Assembly (NCBI RefSeq): GCF_002892795.1
Contig: NZ_PJMC01000004.1
Location: 248,001-312,000 of the forward strand
Length of the DNA stretch: 64,000 bases
Direction: 5' to 3'
DNA from: Arthrobacter sp. AFG20
GTDB lineage: Bacteria; Actinomycetota; Actinomycetes; Actinomycetales; Micrococcaceae
Shown in pieces: positions 17,640 through 25,580 of the stretch. Under the pieces are notes generated by a model, which worked only from the letters and a program-made list of their open reading frames with translations, was not told the origin of the DNA and ran no database searches. The position numbers and the translations under genes are program-made. Numbering within the stretch: position 1 is the first letter of the stretch; the number at the start of each line of letters is the position of its first letter.

Positions 17640-17762
17640 TTCGGTGGATTTCCGAGGAAGGCGGTCTAGCCTGTCTCTAGGCTCACTGCGGCTCAGCCGT
17701 GGCGGTTCCTATCGCTGGGAAGCCCGCCCCCGCATCCACTTTGGATGCGGGGGCTTTCCGCT
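17640..17762 (+). ncRNA. candidate small RNA ending in a strong terminator hairpin
   Basis: The stretch holds short hairpins (GCCT-N6-AGGC near 17670; CGGC-TCA-GCCG near 17690) and then a perfect 12-bp stem with a 5-nt loop (17726-17754) followed by a pyrimidine tract. No protein gene precedes it. It could be an independent small RNA, or the 3' end of a lost gene. The terminator is solid; the RNA is a guess. Confidence 0.3.
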
Positions 17763-17829
17763 TTCACTCCGACGTTCCGTGGGCAGTCGCCTGCAAAGGT
17801 ATCCAGCAAAGTGCCCTTTGCGGGGTTCG

Positions 17830-17955
17830 CTAACGGGTGTCTCCGGATTTGGGCTTTCGGTCCAGCACGAGGGCGACAGCGATCCCGAACGTCCAGACGT
17901 CCTTTGCCAAGGCGGTTCCCTGCTGGCTGGGACGGATGCCATCTGCCTGGGTCAT
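17830..17955 (-). CDS. possible 41-residue hydrophobic peptide
   Basis: From the ATG at 17955 the frame gives a short protein with a hydrophobic centre (VWTFGIAVALVLD) and a basic polar tail (RKPKSGDTR). The composition is unlike random GC-rich sequence, but there is no clear ribosome binding site and the gene stands alone. It may be the end of a degraded membrane protein. Confidence 0.25.
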   Translation of the reverse strand: MTQADGIRPSQQGTALAKDVWTFGIAVALVLDRKPKSGDTR

Positions 17956-18486
17956 GTGCGGTATCTGGTGCAGCGAGGCCGGGGGAGCTGATTCAGCTCA
18001 TGACGTGAAGACGAGGGGGCCAAGGCTTGCAGCACCGAGGATCACCAGGTCCGGGCGGTGACGGAGGGAGTCCCGCCCGGACCCGGGATCTGACCGTGGT
18101 TCCTGAGGATACAGACGGCCAGGGCTCCATGGTGGCTGCGTCGCCTTGGGAAAAGCCGTCAAACCTGGGAGCGCGTTCTCCATAGTCGTTGTTGTACCAA
18201 GGTCCTGAAAATATCTCACCCTGGCTGGCCCTCGGCGGTTAGGGGGCCACCTTGAGCGGGCCCCCGATTCAGGTACATAGGGTCGACACGGGATTCTGCA
18301 AGGTCGCGGTGTCAGGCTGTGTCATCTGGCTGGGGAGTTAGACCTCAGACTCGTTCCGGTCAGTGCGCCGGGCCTGGCAGCGCACGCCTCGCGTCATGCC
18401 AGCCCGGCGGCCAACTCCCGCTCCAGGACGTGATTGCCGCGCAATGAGCGCGTCACCGGAGTGGCATCACGGAATGGACGGCGAAA

Positions 18487-18888
18487 ATGCCCACCACCAG
18501 CAATGCCGCGTGGGACGCACGACTGGAAACGTTCAAGGGCAGGGACACCGCCCCATACATTGAGTCGGTGATGGCAGCGGCCCGCCGCTGTGCTGCGTGC
18601 TGGCTCCCTTTTGGTCCCGGCGCTGCCCTGGCCCTTACGGTGGAAATCAGCGAAGGCTGCGATACGGAGGGCACGGTGTCCCTTACCTTCGATCCTGCCG
18701 TCTATCACCTGCAGTGCCAGCAACCCGGGCTGAACGTGAGCCAGGCGACCGAGTGCATCGGGGATGACCTGACCTCCGTTGGTGCCCGGCTGGCCCTCAA
18801 CTGGGGCGGGACCGGGCAGACGAAAATTCCCGTGCTGGCCTACACACTGGTGCCCAGCCTGGTCTTCGGTGCCCGGGAGGTGAGATGA
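18487..18888 (+). CDS. hypothetical protein, first of three overlapping genes
   Basis: A 133-residue protein. A CAAC motif sits near residue 38 (RRCAACWLPFGPG) and further Cys occur near 58, 75 and 89. The second half is beta-prone (KIPVLAYTLVPSLVFG). No signal peptide or membrane helix. Its last four bases overlap the next gene (ATGA), so it is translated with it. I do not recognise the family. The cassette lies in a gene-poor accessory region. Confidence 0.65.
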   Translation: MPTTSNAAWDARLETFKGRDTAPYIESVMAAARRCAACWLPFGPGAALALTVEISEGCDTEGTVSLTFDPAVYHLQCQQPGLNVSQATECIGDDLTSVGARLALNWGGTGQTKIPVLAYTLVPSLVFGAREVR

Positions 18889-19289
18889 CATCCGCTCTGG
18901 TTTCAGCACTGCTCAACCACGGGTTCCAAATGGCCCTGAGCGACAGTTATAGCGAGATCGCGTCGCAGGCTGTCCCGGCGCGGGACACGTGCACCTGCAC
19001 CGTTGACGGCGGTGGAGCGATCGAACTGCGCGTGGACGGTGCGCTGATGCATTCCCAGCAGCTGGACCGAACAGACCCCGGCGACGTCATATGGCACGAA
19101 GGAGCCAGAGCAGGGCAGGTCCTGGTCATCAGTTGTGACAACCTCCGATTCACGGACACAGGTCTGGAACTGGGCGCTGCGGCACGCTTGGGCACGCTGG
19201 TCACCGGAGCCGTCCCCGTGCTCGTGACGCCAAATGATGAGCAGCGTCCATTCCGCAGTTCCCGGCAGGCGAAAGGGCAGGACCAGTGA
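18885..19289 (+). CDS. hypothetical protein, second of three overlapping genes
   Basis: A 134-residue protein, mostly beta-strand-like (CTCTVDGGGAIELRVDGALM; GQVLVISCDNLRFTDTGLEL) with a charged, probably disordered C-terminus from residue 115. Cys at 37 and 39 form CTC. It overlaps the genes on both sides by four bases. No known domain is recognised. The predicted fold resembles small wall- or phage-associated beta proteins, but that is only an impression. Confidence 0.65.
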   Translation: MTSALVSALLNHGFQMALSDSYSEIASQAVPARDTCTCTVDGGGAIELRVDGALMHSQQLDRTDPGDVIWHEGARAGQVLVISCDNLRFTDTGLELGAAARLGTLVTGAVPVLVTPNDEQRPFRSSRQAKGQDQ

Positions 19290-19576
19290 TCCTTCTCGAA
19301 CGTCCTCCCATGACCAAGCCCAATCGCAAGCGTGCTGCCCCGTCCGAAAGGCACCTTCCCGCCTCAGATACTCTGCCGGCACGGTTCATGCAGGGCGGGC
19401 TTCTACAGTTCCAGCTCAAGCGCTTGATAGGCGAGCTCCTGGCCCAAAGCGACCTCAATCCCGACATGCGGGCGTCACTGCTGCGACATTTGGCCATAAC
19501 CCCCGACCACCCGGAGCTGGTTCTGCTGGCCCATCTGCGCGACATCCAGGATCCAAACGATCTGCCACCCTATTAG
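19286..19576 (+). CDS. hypothetical protein, third of three overlapping genes
   Basis: A 96-residue protein with a basic disordered N-terminus (residues 10-25) and a helical C-terminal half (LLQFQLKRLIGELLAQSDLN and DMRASLLRHLAI). Its start overlaps the upstream stop by four bases. An internal ATG with the sequence MTKPNRKR at residue 9 could be the real start. The family is unknown. The end overlaps a possible minus-strand gene. Confidence 0.6.
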   Translation: MILLERPPMTKPNRKRAAPSERHLPASDTLPARFMQGGLLQFQLKRLIGELLAQSDLNPDMRASLLRHLAITPDHPELVLLAHLRDIQDPNDLPPY

Positions 19577-19963
19577 GTCAGGGTGCAGACAATTGGCTCC
19601 GAAGAATGATAAGGGGTTCTCGGAGCGCCTGGTCTTCAGGCGTTCCAGGCTCTTGCGAACCCTCCCCTTGCCTGCGGGGCTTCGGCGATCGAACAGCTGC
19701 TCCATGAACGTATGCGCAACCACGGTTAGCTCGAGGATGAAGTCAACGATCATGCGAGTCCCGTCTTTGGCCAAGAATCTGAAGCACTGGTGAGGCCAGC
19801 CTGTCCCAGCTTCCGTATACCGAGCACGATTTATTGCGAGCTGAAGATCCCCCAACTGCAGCCAGACTAACCCAATGGCAGCGTCCCACTTCTTGGAAGT
19901 GAGAGAGAGTCGTTCTTTTCGGCTGACCTGGGACTCGTATTTCCAGGAGGCGAGCACGATCAT
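19475..19963 (-). CDS. possible hypothetical protein, lower GC
   Basis: The frame from the ATG at 19963 encodes 162 residues with natural-looking composition (GLVWLQLGDLQLAINRARYT; MIVDFILELTVVAHTFMEQL) and mixed third positions. It overlaps the end of the plus-strand cassette by about 100 bases, and no ribosome binding site is visible. It may be a real acquired gene or a fragment. No family recognised. Confidence 0.35.
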   Translation of the reverse strand: MIVLASWKYESQVSRKERLSLTSKKWDAAIGLVWLQLGDLQLAINRARYTEAGTGWPHQCFRFLAKDGTRMIVDFILELTVVAHTFMEQLFDRRSPAGKGRVRKSLERLKTRRSENPLSFFGANCLHPDLIGWQIVWILDVAQMGQQNQLRVVGGYGQMSQQ

Positions 19964-19969
19964 GGGGTT

Positions 19970-20329
19970 ATGGACGAACGCGCCACGCGGCTCAAGGCGG
20001 TGAAGGCGTTCCACACGTTTGCGTGGTTCACCGTCGAGGCCTGCATGCTCTATGTCCTGTACTCCGGCATCCGGCGACAGTCGGACCGGAGGGCCGGGAC
20101 CGCGGCAGCGGTCGTGGCCCTCGAGACATTAGTCTTTGCCGGTAACGGATTTCACTGCCCACTTACCGCGGTCGCGCGAAACCTCGGAGACAGTAAGGGC
20201 TCTGTCACTGACATCTACCTTCCAAAATGGCTCGCGCGAAATCTCCCGGCCATTCACGTCCCGCTAATCATCGTTGCGGTGGTCCTTCACTGGCGGAACC
20301 TCTCGGCCCGAAGACGCGCTGACGAGTAA
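19970..20329 (+). CDS. small membrane protein
   Basis: A 119-residue protein with three or four hydrophobic segments (near 16-34, 44-60 and 95-110). It contains GFHCPLT near residue 62 and IHVPLIIVAVVLHW near the end. The CPLT motif followed by a loop and a terminal His-containing helix resembles DUF2784-type membrane proteins, but the match is by eye only. An AGGAGG lies 18 bases before the ATG, rather far. Function unknown. Confidence 0.6.
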   Translation: MDERATRLKAVKAFHTFAWFTVEACMLYVLYSGIRRQSDRRAGTAAAVVALETLVFAGNGFHCPLTAVARNLGDSKGSVTDIYLPKWLARNLPAIHVPLIIVAVVLHWRNLSARRRADE

Positions 20330-20554
20330 CCGGACCGTCGCCTTCCTGCAACCTTCATAGGCCGACGGTGTGGGCCTTGGGCGGGTCTCAACAAACGACC
20401 CTTTGTTGGGACCGGACCGGCCCGAACAGCGGGAGCTGGCCGCTGTGGATTTGATCGCTGTTTGGCGGCCTTCTGTGATCAGTTCGTGGCGGCTGCAGGG
20501 GTCGGTTGCGATATTCGTTTAAGAAAGTGGCCGTACAGACCGTTTGAAATTCTC

Positions 20555-21169
20555 TTACGCGTCGAAGTGCGTCCTGACGCTCGGGTCGTGGGAAAGCGAA
20601 GTGACTACTGATGCGGCGATGTCCCGGAGTTTGACGTTCCGGGTGCTGGAAGCGATCTTCAGGATCCTCATGGCCGACTCCTGGCTGCAGCGGTTCTGCG
20701 CCATGATGGCACCGCATGCCAGATCGATGGTGGTCCGGGATTCCATAGCAGCTGTGAGGTGGGCTTTCGCTCCGCCAGCTGGCTGATTCGCACGGCCAGG
20801 CGCAGTGCTTTGGAGGCATGGTATGAATACGTTTCGACCATGCTGATGTCGTCACCGCTGAAGCCGTGGGACCGGGTGGAGTACAGGTTGAGACCCGCTT
20901 CCGCTTCCCCCGCAAGGACGAGCGGGACGGAGAGGCTGGATCCTACTCCTGCCTCCAGTGCTGCGGCAGTGAAGGCGGGCCAACCGTCGTCGTCGGTCAA
21001 ATCGGATACATGCACAACGACCTGCTGGCGGATCGATGACAGGCACGTGGATAACCGTGATTCCGTCAACCTGAGGGGTGCCAGCTTCCGCGAAGCGGCT
21101 GGGCTGGTAGGGGCGAAGTTCAGGACAGCTTGGCCTGCCGAGGTACGAAGGTGATGACGCCAGCTGCAT
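20555..21169 (-). pseudogene. GAF-ANTAR antiterminator-type regulator, frameshifted
   Basis: The C-terminal frame (20746-20555) is a clear ANTAR RNA-binding domain (MESRTTIDLACGAIMAQNRC, then KLRDIAASVVTSL). The preceding GAF-domain part lies in another frame (GVGSSLSVPLVLAGEAEAG; STRSHGFSGDDISMVETYSY). One base appears to be missing near 20765 between ...QLAERK and AHLTAAMESR. A further frame change is needed further upstream (the expected GPCL-type loop is lost near 21055). It is therefore broken, or there are sequencing errors. Intact homologues bind nascent RNA to control termination. Confidence 0.7.
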
Positions 21170-21223
21170 GAGAAAGCATGACGCGGCTGCCGCGTCATGC
21201 AGGTCCGGCAGGTACTTTTCCTG

Positions 21224-21571
21224 TTATTCGATCTTGCGGCGGTAGAAGTGATGGGCGGCTTGTCTTGTGATCCCCAGTGCTTCGCCGATCTGGGCCCACG
21301 TCGCGCCACCTTCACGGGCGGATTTGATGACGTGCCAGCGCCTGGCCGTGAGCAGTTCGACGGCCTTAGCGTTCGCACGCAGCGCCTCCAGCGCTGCGAC
21401 CTCCGATACCTCCGCAAGGAACTGTGCTGCGGCCGTCCGCGCCTGGCCGCTGCCGGTGGCAGAGATTTCGCGCCAGGTCTCGCCGCGGTTGAAGTCTTCC
21501 CAGACTTTGAGCAACTCGTGGATATCACCGCTGCTGAGTGCTTGCTCGACCGACCCCGCATCACCATCCAT
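21224..21571 (-). CDS. small helix-turn-helix protein
   Basis: A 115-residue, largely helical protein. The C-terminal third has a helix-turn-helix of the kind GATWAQIGEALGITRQAAHH near residues 88-107. The N-terminal part is acidic and amphipathic. It is transcribed from a promoter that places the start at or next to the ATG, so it is probably leaderless. No partner toxin gene is seen beside it; the next frames on either side are weak. It may be a regulator of its own promoter. Confidence 0.8.
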   Translation of the reverse strand: MDGDAGSVEQALSSGDIHELLKVWEDFNRGETWREISATGSGQARTAAAQFLAEVSEVAALEALRANAKAVELLTARRWHVIKSAREGGATWAQIGEALGITRQAAHHFYRRKIE

Positions 21572-21577
21572 GACGTC

Positions 21578-21605
21578 AATCTAGTTGACGCAACCGACGG
21601 GTCAA
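21578..21605 (-). promoter_or_regulatory. leaderless promoter of HTH gene
   Basis: TTGACC (21605-21600), a 16-base spacer and TAGATT (21583-21578) lie with only six bases (GACGTC) before the ATG at 21571. Transcription would start at the initiation codon. Actinobacteria use leaderless mRNAs often. Confidence 0.6.
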
Positions 21606-22856
21606 GAGAAGCGCTTCAGCGCGGAGCATACCGAGCCACGGGCTGGCCCTATGTTGACGTCATGACGCCCGGTCTCGGATTTCATGCACACGACCAAGAC
21701 CCACTTGGGCGGCGCTCCAACCGGCAGGCTCGCAATCAGATGCGGGAGTCTCTCGTCTAGAGACGGCCGGCACCGAACGCTGATAATGGATATTCCGTAC
21801 ACCTGCCTCCGGCCGTGGGAAAACTCGTGCTCGCTGATCACTCGGCCGCGGAATTGGTGGCCTTGATCCGTCCATGGTTGGGTCAGTTCAGGTTATCCAC
21901 GGCTGAGAATTGGGAGCCGGTGGGGTAGCTCCCTGGCAGCGGCTCCAGTACGTGGCGGCATACGTGCTGGTCAGCTGCCGCCCGAGCAAACAAGTAGTGG
22001 GCAGTGCCGAAAAACGAGTACTTAGTGATGGTGCACTCTGATGGAATGTGTGAGTAGGTTAAGTAATCAAAGGTCCTCTAGTCGTAGAGGCATAATCGCG
22101 GCAAGGCAAGAGGAGAACTGTAAGCGGACTTTTCAATAGTGGAATCCGCGCTCACTCTTCATTCACACATGCATGCCGCACGCTGAAGTGGCGGCCAGAA
22201 TAGGCAAAAGCAAAAACCAACTAAGCCATTCGGGTGTCCGTCCCGTTGGATTTTCCGGGCCCGCGTGAATTGTGCGCGAGAAGAAATTGCACGTGTTACC
22301 GGAAATCGCGCATCCACACGACTTAAGGAGTCCTCGTAAAGGATTCGGGCACCAGCAACAAAGGTCTTTTCAGCATTGCTCGGCAGGACCACGACAAGGG
22401 TGGGGGCGACAACGGGCACCGGTACGGCTAGTACCGAATAGCCGACCAAGAACGGAAAGGCCTGATGCCGCGGGCCGTTCTCACCACCGTTCCCGCAGAA
22501 TCAACTAAGGTAAACGGCCCCCCTGTGCGCCTGCGGAGGCCGCTTCTGCCGTGCCCGCACCAGCGCTTATCACCCTCATGGCGTGGCAGATGGGCAGGCA
22601 AAGGGCTACATCACGGGGCGTGTCCCGCCGGGCCTGGGCTCCAAATGCCGTCTTTTTCATGGCGCCTCTCCTTTTGCGGGCCGCGAAACCACAGGATCAC
22701 CGGATCGCATGAGTGCAGCGTCGGGAAAACAGCGGAATTCGCTTGAGGCCGGGCAAAGAAATTCACCGCGAACTGGTGCTCGCACCGGAAGTCAGGCGTA
22801 CGATAATGAAATACCGGATCCAAGGGAATGAGCCTTGAAAACGAATCCGGCTTCCA
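21606..22856. other. long gap without a confident gene
   Basis: Frames such as 21602-21841 minus and 22159-22449 minus have no ribosome binding site or recognisable family. A short plus frame ending near 22432 encodes an Asp/Gly/His-rich tail (SIARQDHDKGGGDNGHRYG), but lacks a start codon. The region may be eroded sequence related to the secreted gene downstream. Confidence 0.4.
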
Positions 22857-22887
22857 GGTCTCCCGCAGCTTACGGGAGACCTTTTTT
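22857..22887 (+). terminator. Rho-independent terminator or attenuator
   Basis: A perfect 9-bp stem GGTCTCCCG / CGGGAGACC with a 7-nt loop is followed by six T residues, a textbook intrinsic terminator on the plus strand. No confident gene ends just before it, and the secreted protein gene starts 99 bases after it. It could therefore be an attenuator of that gene. Confidence 0.8.
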
Positions 22888-22985
22888 AATTTCGCGGCAA
22901 ATGGCTGACACAGCCTGCCAACGCAACGGGATCGGCCAACGCTGGCCGCCCTAAAAATATTTGCAGAAAAATGCAGGAGCAAGAA

Positions 22986-23555
22986 ATGACCACAACTCCA
23001 ACGATCCGTAGCCGCCATTCCTTCTCGACGCGGTTCGCGATGATCTCTACAGTTTCCCTGGGACTGCTCGCCGGCCCCATCGCCATCGCGGCGCCAGCCT
23101 CCGCAATGGGCGATAATTCGAGAAAAGCAGATTGCACCGTCACAGCGCTCGACCCGTACGCAAAGGACCATGGGCGGAACGCCTTCATTGACAACCATGG
23201 CAACAAGGGCGGCGACCGCAACAAGTCGGTGCGGGTTGCCTTCGCGTTCAAGATCCGCTGCGACAAGGATGCCGATGTTCGTTACAACCAGAAGATGTTC
23301 CAGAAGCATGGCCACCGTGACATCGAGAAAATCGGGGACGCCTGGGACACCGTGTCGGTGTCCGGACACCACGAGAAAATCGTGAACGTCGAGCGCGTAA
23401 CGGCTGACCGGGGCGACCGCTTTGTCAAGGCCTTCCACGCAGTTTGGATCCGTGTGGAAGACAACAACAGGGGCCACGGCGACCACAGGAACAGCTCGAG
23501 CGATTTTGACCGTAGCAACACGGTCACCATCTGGGTTTCGAACAACCACAGGTAA
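22986..23555 (+). CDS. secreted Asp/His/Asn-rich protein
   Basis: A 189-residue protein. The start at 22986 is chosen because AGGAG lies six bases before it; an ATG 15 bases upstream lacks such a site. A signal peptide ends at PASA (about residue 40). The mature part begins GDNSRKADCTVTALDPYAKD and is rich in Asp, His, Asn and Lys (DNHGNKGGDRNK; DNNRGHGDHRNSSSDFD), ending in a beta-type strand NTVTIWVSNNHR. Two Cys remain. The many His and Asp may bind metal ions (inference). No family recognised. Confidence 0.8.
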   Translation: MTTTPTIRSRHSFSTRFAMISTVSLGLLAGPIAIAAPASAMGDNSRKADCTVTALDPYAKDHGRNAFIDNHGNKGGDRNKSVRVAFAFKIRCDKDADVRYNQKMFQKHGHRDIEKIGDAWDTVSVSGHHEKIVNVERVTADRGDRFVKAFHAVWIRVEDNNRGHGDHRNSSSDFDRSNTVTIWVSNNHR

Positions 23556-23594
23556 CTCTCCGAGGGCTTAGCCACTGACTGCCTTAGCGACTGG

Positions 23595-23632
23595 GAGGAC
23601 GACGGCGGCACGCAAGTGCCGCCGTCGTCCTC
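23595..23632 (+). terminator. 17-bp hairpin with GCAA tetraloop
   Basis: A perfect 17-bp stem (23595-23611 with 23616-23632) closes on a GCAA tetraloop, 39 bases after the stop of the secreted protein. It is very stable and marks the end of that transcript. Confidence 0.8.
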
Positions 23633-23905
23633 TGTTCCCAAACCACTTGCGTAACGGGCTTGTATCTCTTAAGTACCCCCTGTTGAGGTGGGGTGGTTGT
23701 CGTTTACGTTGGGAGGGCGGGGGTGGTTCCGGTTTCCGGCTGGGCGTCATGGCCCGTGAAAGAGATCGTCGCCCCCGGCCTGTCTTCCAAGCAGACCCGA
23801 CTGAGGGAGTTGGTGGGCCGGAAGAGAGTGGGTGCGCAGCAGCGTTTTTCATTCCGGGGTGACACCGGATGACTGACAAGCGCGGGAGCTGTATCCGACG
23901 CTTCC

Positions 23906-24136
23906 TCAGCAGTTGCGGGCGTGTGAGGGAGGTCTGCCGCGGACGCGGGTATGAGCGCATGCCGGATCAGAGTCAACAGCCCTGGCCGTGCTGGCCCTGC
24001 CCACCCGATGCATTGCTTCGTCCCTGTCCTCTGAATCCTCAATCATCTGGAAGACCTCGTCGCGCCGATTCATCGCCTGTACCAGGGCATGGACGATCAT
24101 CAATTCTTGCCTTATCTGCCGCTCATCGTCATCCAT
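23906..24136 (-). CDS. small GyrA/ParC coiled-coil-like protein, probably truncated
   Basis: From the ATG at 24136 the first 45 residues (ERQIRQELMIVHALVQAMNR then RDEVFQMIEDSEDRDEAMHR) resemble the short DNA gyrase A-like helical proteins found in actinobacteria. In those a segment like LLGIDEVAARAVLDLQ normally follows. Here the sequence changes to an unrelated Arg/Ala tail, so the gene seems cut or frameshifted after about residue 48. Role unknown. Confidence 0.5.
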   Translation of the reverse strand: MDDDERQIRQELMIVHALVQAMNRRDEVFQMIEDSEDRDEAMHRVGRASTARAVDSDPACAHTRVRGRPPSHARNC

Positions 24137-24241
24137 GCGGCGATACTTGCACGACGGAAGTCATGGCAGCAGGACAGGCGATGGCCCAGCGATTGACAAT
24201 GTGTAGTGAAGTATCCGTCCCACTTCGGCTCAAAACACAAA

Positions 24242-24271
24242 GTTCCCGGCAGCGCATGTGCGGCCGGGAAC
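24242..24271 (-). terminator. hairpin downstream of CBS protein gene
   Basis: GTTCCCGGC and GCCGGGAAC form a 9-bp stem with a 12-nt loop, 115 bases after the stop of the CBS protein. It is a candidate terminator; no T-run. Confidence 0.4.
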
Positions 24272-24386
24272 CTGTTCACGGCCTTGGCTCACGCCAGTGG
24301 AACTGCCGGGACAAGCCCGGCGGGGATCCCGCTGGCCGAACCTGACATAAGCGGTAAAGCGAAGCAGGCTCTTCGGAGCAATAGGC

Positions 24387-24803
24387 CTAGTAGAACGAAA
24401 TGAGCTCTACGAGTTCCCCGACGCGCTCTTCGGGGTAGTTCCGCGCGATGTCTGCCTGCGTGAGAATGCCGACCAGGTCATGGCCGTCGATGACCGGCAG
24501 TCGGCGGACTTGGTGCTCTCCCATGGTCCTGATCGCTTCTTCGATCGAGTCATCCGCGCCAATGGTCACCGGCTTGCCCTGACCAAAATCCCCGGCCTTT
24601 GCCGTGCGCGGGTCGCCTCCCTCGGCGAAGCATTTGATGACGATGTCCCGGTCGGTGATCATGCCCTTGAGCCTGTTGTCCTCCCCGCAGATCGGCAGTG
24701 CGCCGACGTCGAGGTCTTTCATTTTCCGGGCCGCCGCTTCGAGGGTTTCGTTTTCGCCGATACATTCAACGCCGCCGGTCATGATTTCACGTGCTGTAGG
24801 CAT
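24387..24803 (-). CDS. CBS-domain protein (hypoxic response protein 1-like)
   Basis: A 138-residue protein of two CBS domains (residues 5-65: MTGGVECIGENETLEAAARK; and 75-135: PVTIGADDSIEEAIRTMGEH). The start at 24803 is preceded by AAGGAG; 28 further in-frame codons upstream are unlikely to be used. Tandem CBS proteins bind adenine nucleotides. Members like mycobacterial Hrp1 are induced in hypoxia or dormancy. It lies beside a copper-storage protein, suggesting a stress locus. Confidence 0.9.
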   Translation of the reverse strand: MPTAREIMTGGVECIGENETLEAAARKMKDLDVGALPICGEDNRLKGMITDRDIVIKCFAEGGDPRTAKAGDFGQGKPVTIGADDSIEEAIRTMGEHQVRRLPVIDGHDLVGILTQADIARNYPEERVGELVELISFY

Positions 24804-24959
24804 GGCGCTCTCCTTAGGTTGGTTCGCTCGGGAATTCAGGCCGCGCCAGTCGTGCCGGTGTTGGCGCGGCAGACACATCACGGTCACGGCTTAATGCTAA
24901 GTATGCTGACCGTTGGCGTCCAGACCTCGCGGTACGGCGATTTAGCCTGTCGAAATTTT

Positions 24960-25370
24960 CTAGGAGAGCGACTCCAGCAGCGTGGTGCAGGCGGCTTCGC
25001 AGCGGCGGCAGGCCTCGGCACAGATTCTGCAGTGTTCATGCATCTGGGCGTGCTTTTCGCACTCCGCAGCGCATGCGGCACAGGCGGTCCGGCAGGCCTC
25101 GAGCATGGACCGGACGATGGCGGAACTGTCGCCGGTCTGCCGGGTCAGGACGGTGCCGGTTACGGCGCAGATGTCCGCGCAGTCCAGGTCGGTCCGGATG
25201 CACCTGGCGAGATCAGCGACCTTCTCTTCGGCCAGGCAGGAATCGGCGCAGGCGATACAGGTCTGGGCACATTCGAAGCAGGCGGCAATGCACGCGGCCA
25301 GCTTCTCCTTGTCCTCAGTTCCGGTGCCCCCCGGATGGGCATTGAGCATCGCGGTGATGTGGTGCGTCAT
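24960..25370 (-). CDS. four-helix-bundle copper-storage protein (Csp3-like, DUF326)
   Basis: A 136-residue protein with 18 Cys, mostly as CxxxC or CxxC runs along four helices (AACIAACFECAQTCIACADS; EHCRICAEACRRCEAAC). There is no signal peptide, so it is the cytosolic Csp3 type. Csp proteins line the bundle core with Cys and store many Cu(I) ions. A good AGGAG lies six bases before the ATG. It adjoins the wreck of a copper P-type ATPase, in keeping with a copper-handling island. Confidence 0.9.
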   Translation of the reverse strand: MTHHITAMLNAHPGGTGTEDKEKLAACIAACFECAQTCIACADSCLAEEKVADLARCIRTDLDCADICAVTGTVLTRQTGDSSAIVRSMLEACRTACAACAAECEKHAQMHEHCRICAEACRRCEAACTTLLESLS

Positions 25371-25405
25371 GGTCTGCTCCTGTCGGTGGAATCTGCGCCT
25401 GCCAC

Positions 25406-25580
25406 TTATGACGCCACCCTAGCCCCGCCCGGTTCTGCTGTCTGCCCTGCTCCGGTTCGGGCGGGGATGCGTGGGTACAGCGTTGAGGTCAGCCGTCGTC
25501 TCTTGTCGGTCGTGGTGGTGCCGCTGCCGGATCCGCTGCCGCAGCCGGCCAGGGTGATTGCCGCAGCGATGGCGACGGGT
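25406..25580 (-). pseudogene. lipoprotein N-terminal fragment
   Basis: In a frame different from the ATPase remnant the sequence reads PVAIAAAITLAGCGSGSGSG then TTTTDK. This is a typical lipoprotein signal (LAGC with lipidated Cys) and Gly/Ser linker, as found on DUF305-like or cupredoxin-like lipoproteins near copper genes. It lacks its own start and soon loses sense. It is fused to the 3' end of the ATPase remnant. Confidence 0.5.

Larger units (their letters stand above)
17407..18486. other. long gap without a confident gene
   Basis: Apart from the hairpins near 17726-17754 and a possible 41-codon frame at 17830-17955, nothing convincing is seen on either strand. The region may be gene debris. 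Confidence 0.5.

Noticed and set aside
20668..21579. 303-codon minus frame taken as one gene
   Set aside because: Only the middle part matches a GAF domain; the ends are off-frame reading of the ANTAR part and of the HTH gene.
22271..22432. Plus frame ending in an Asp/Gly/His-rich tail
   Set aside because: No ATG, GTG or TTG start within the open stretch; may be eroded sequence.
22611..23549. 312-codon minus frame
   Set aside because: Antisense shadow of the secreted protein, crossing a strong terminator.
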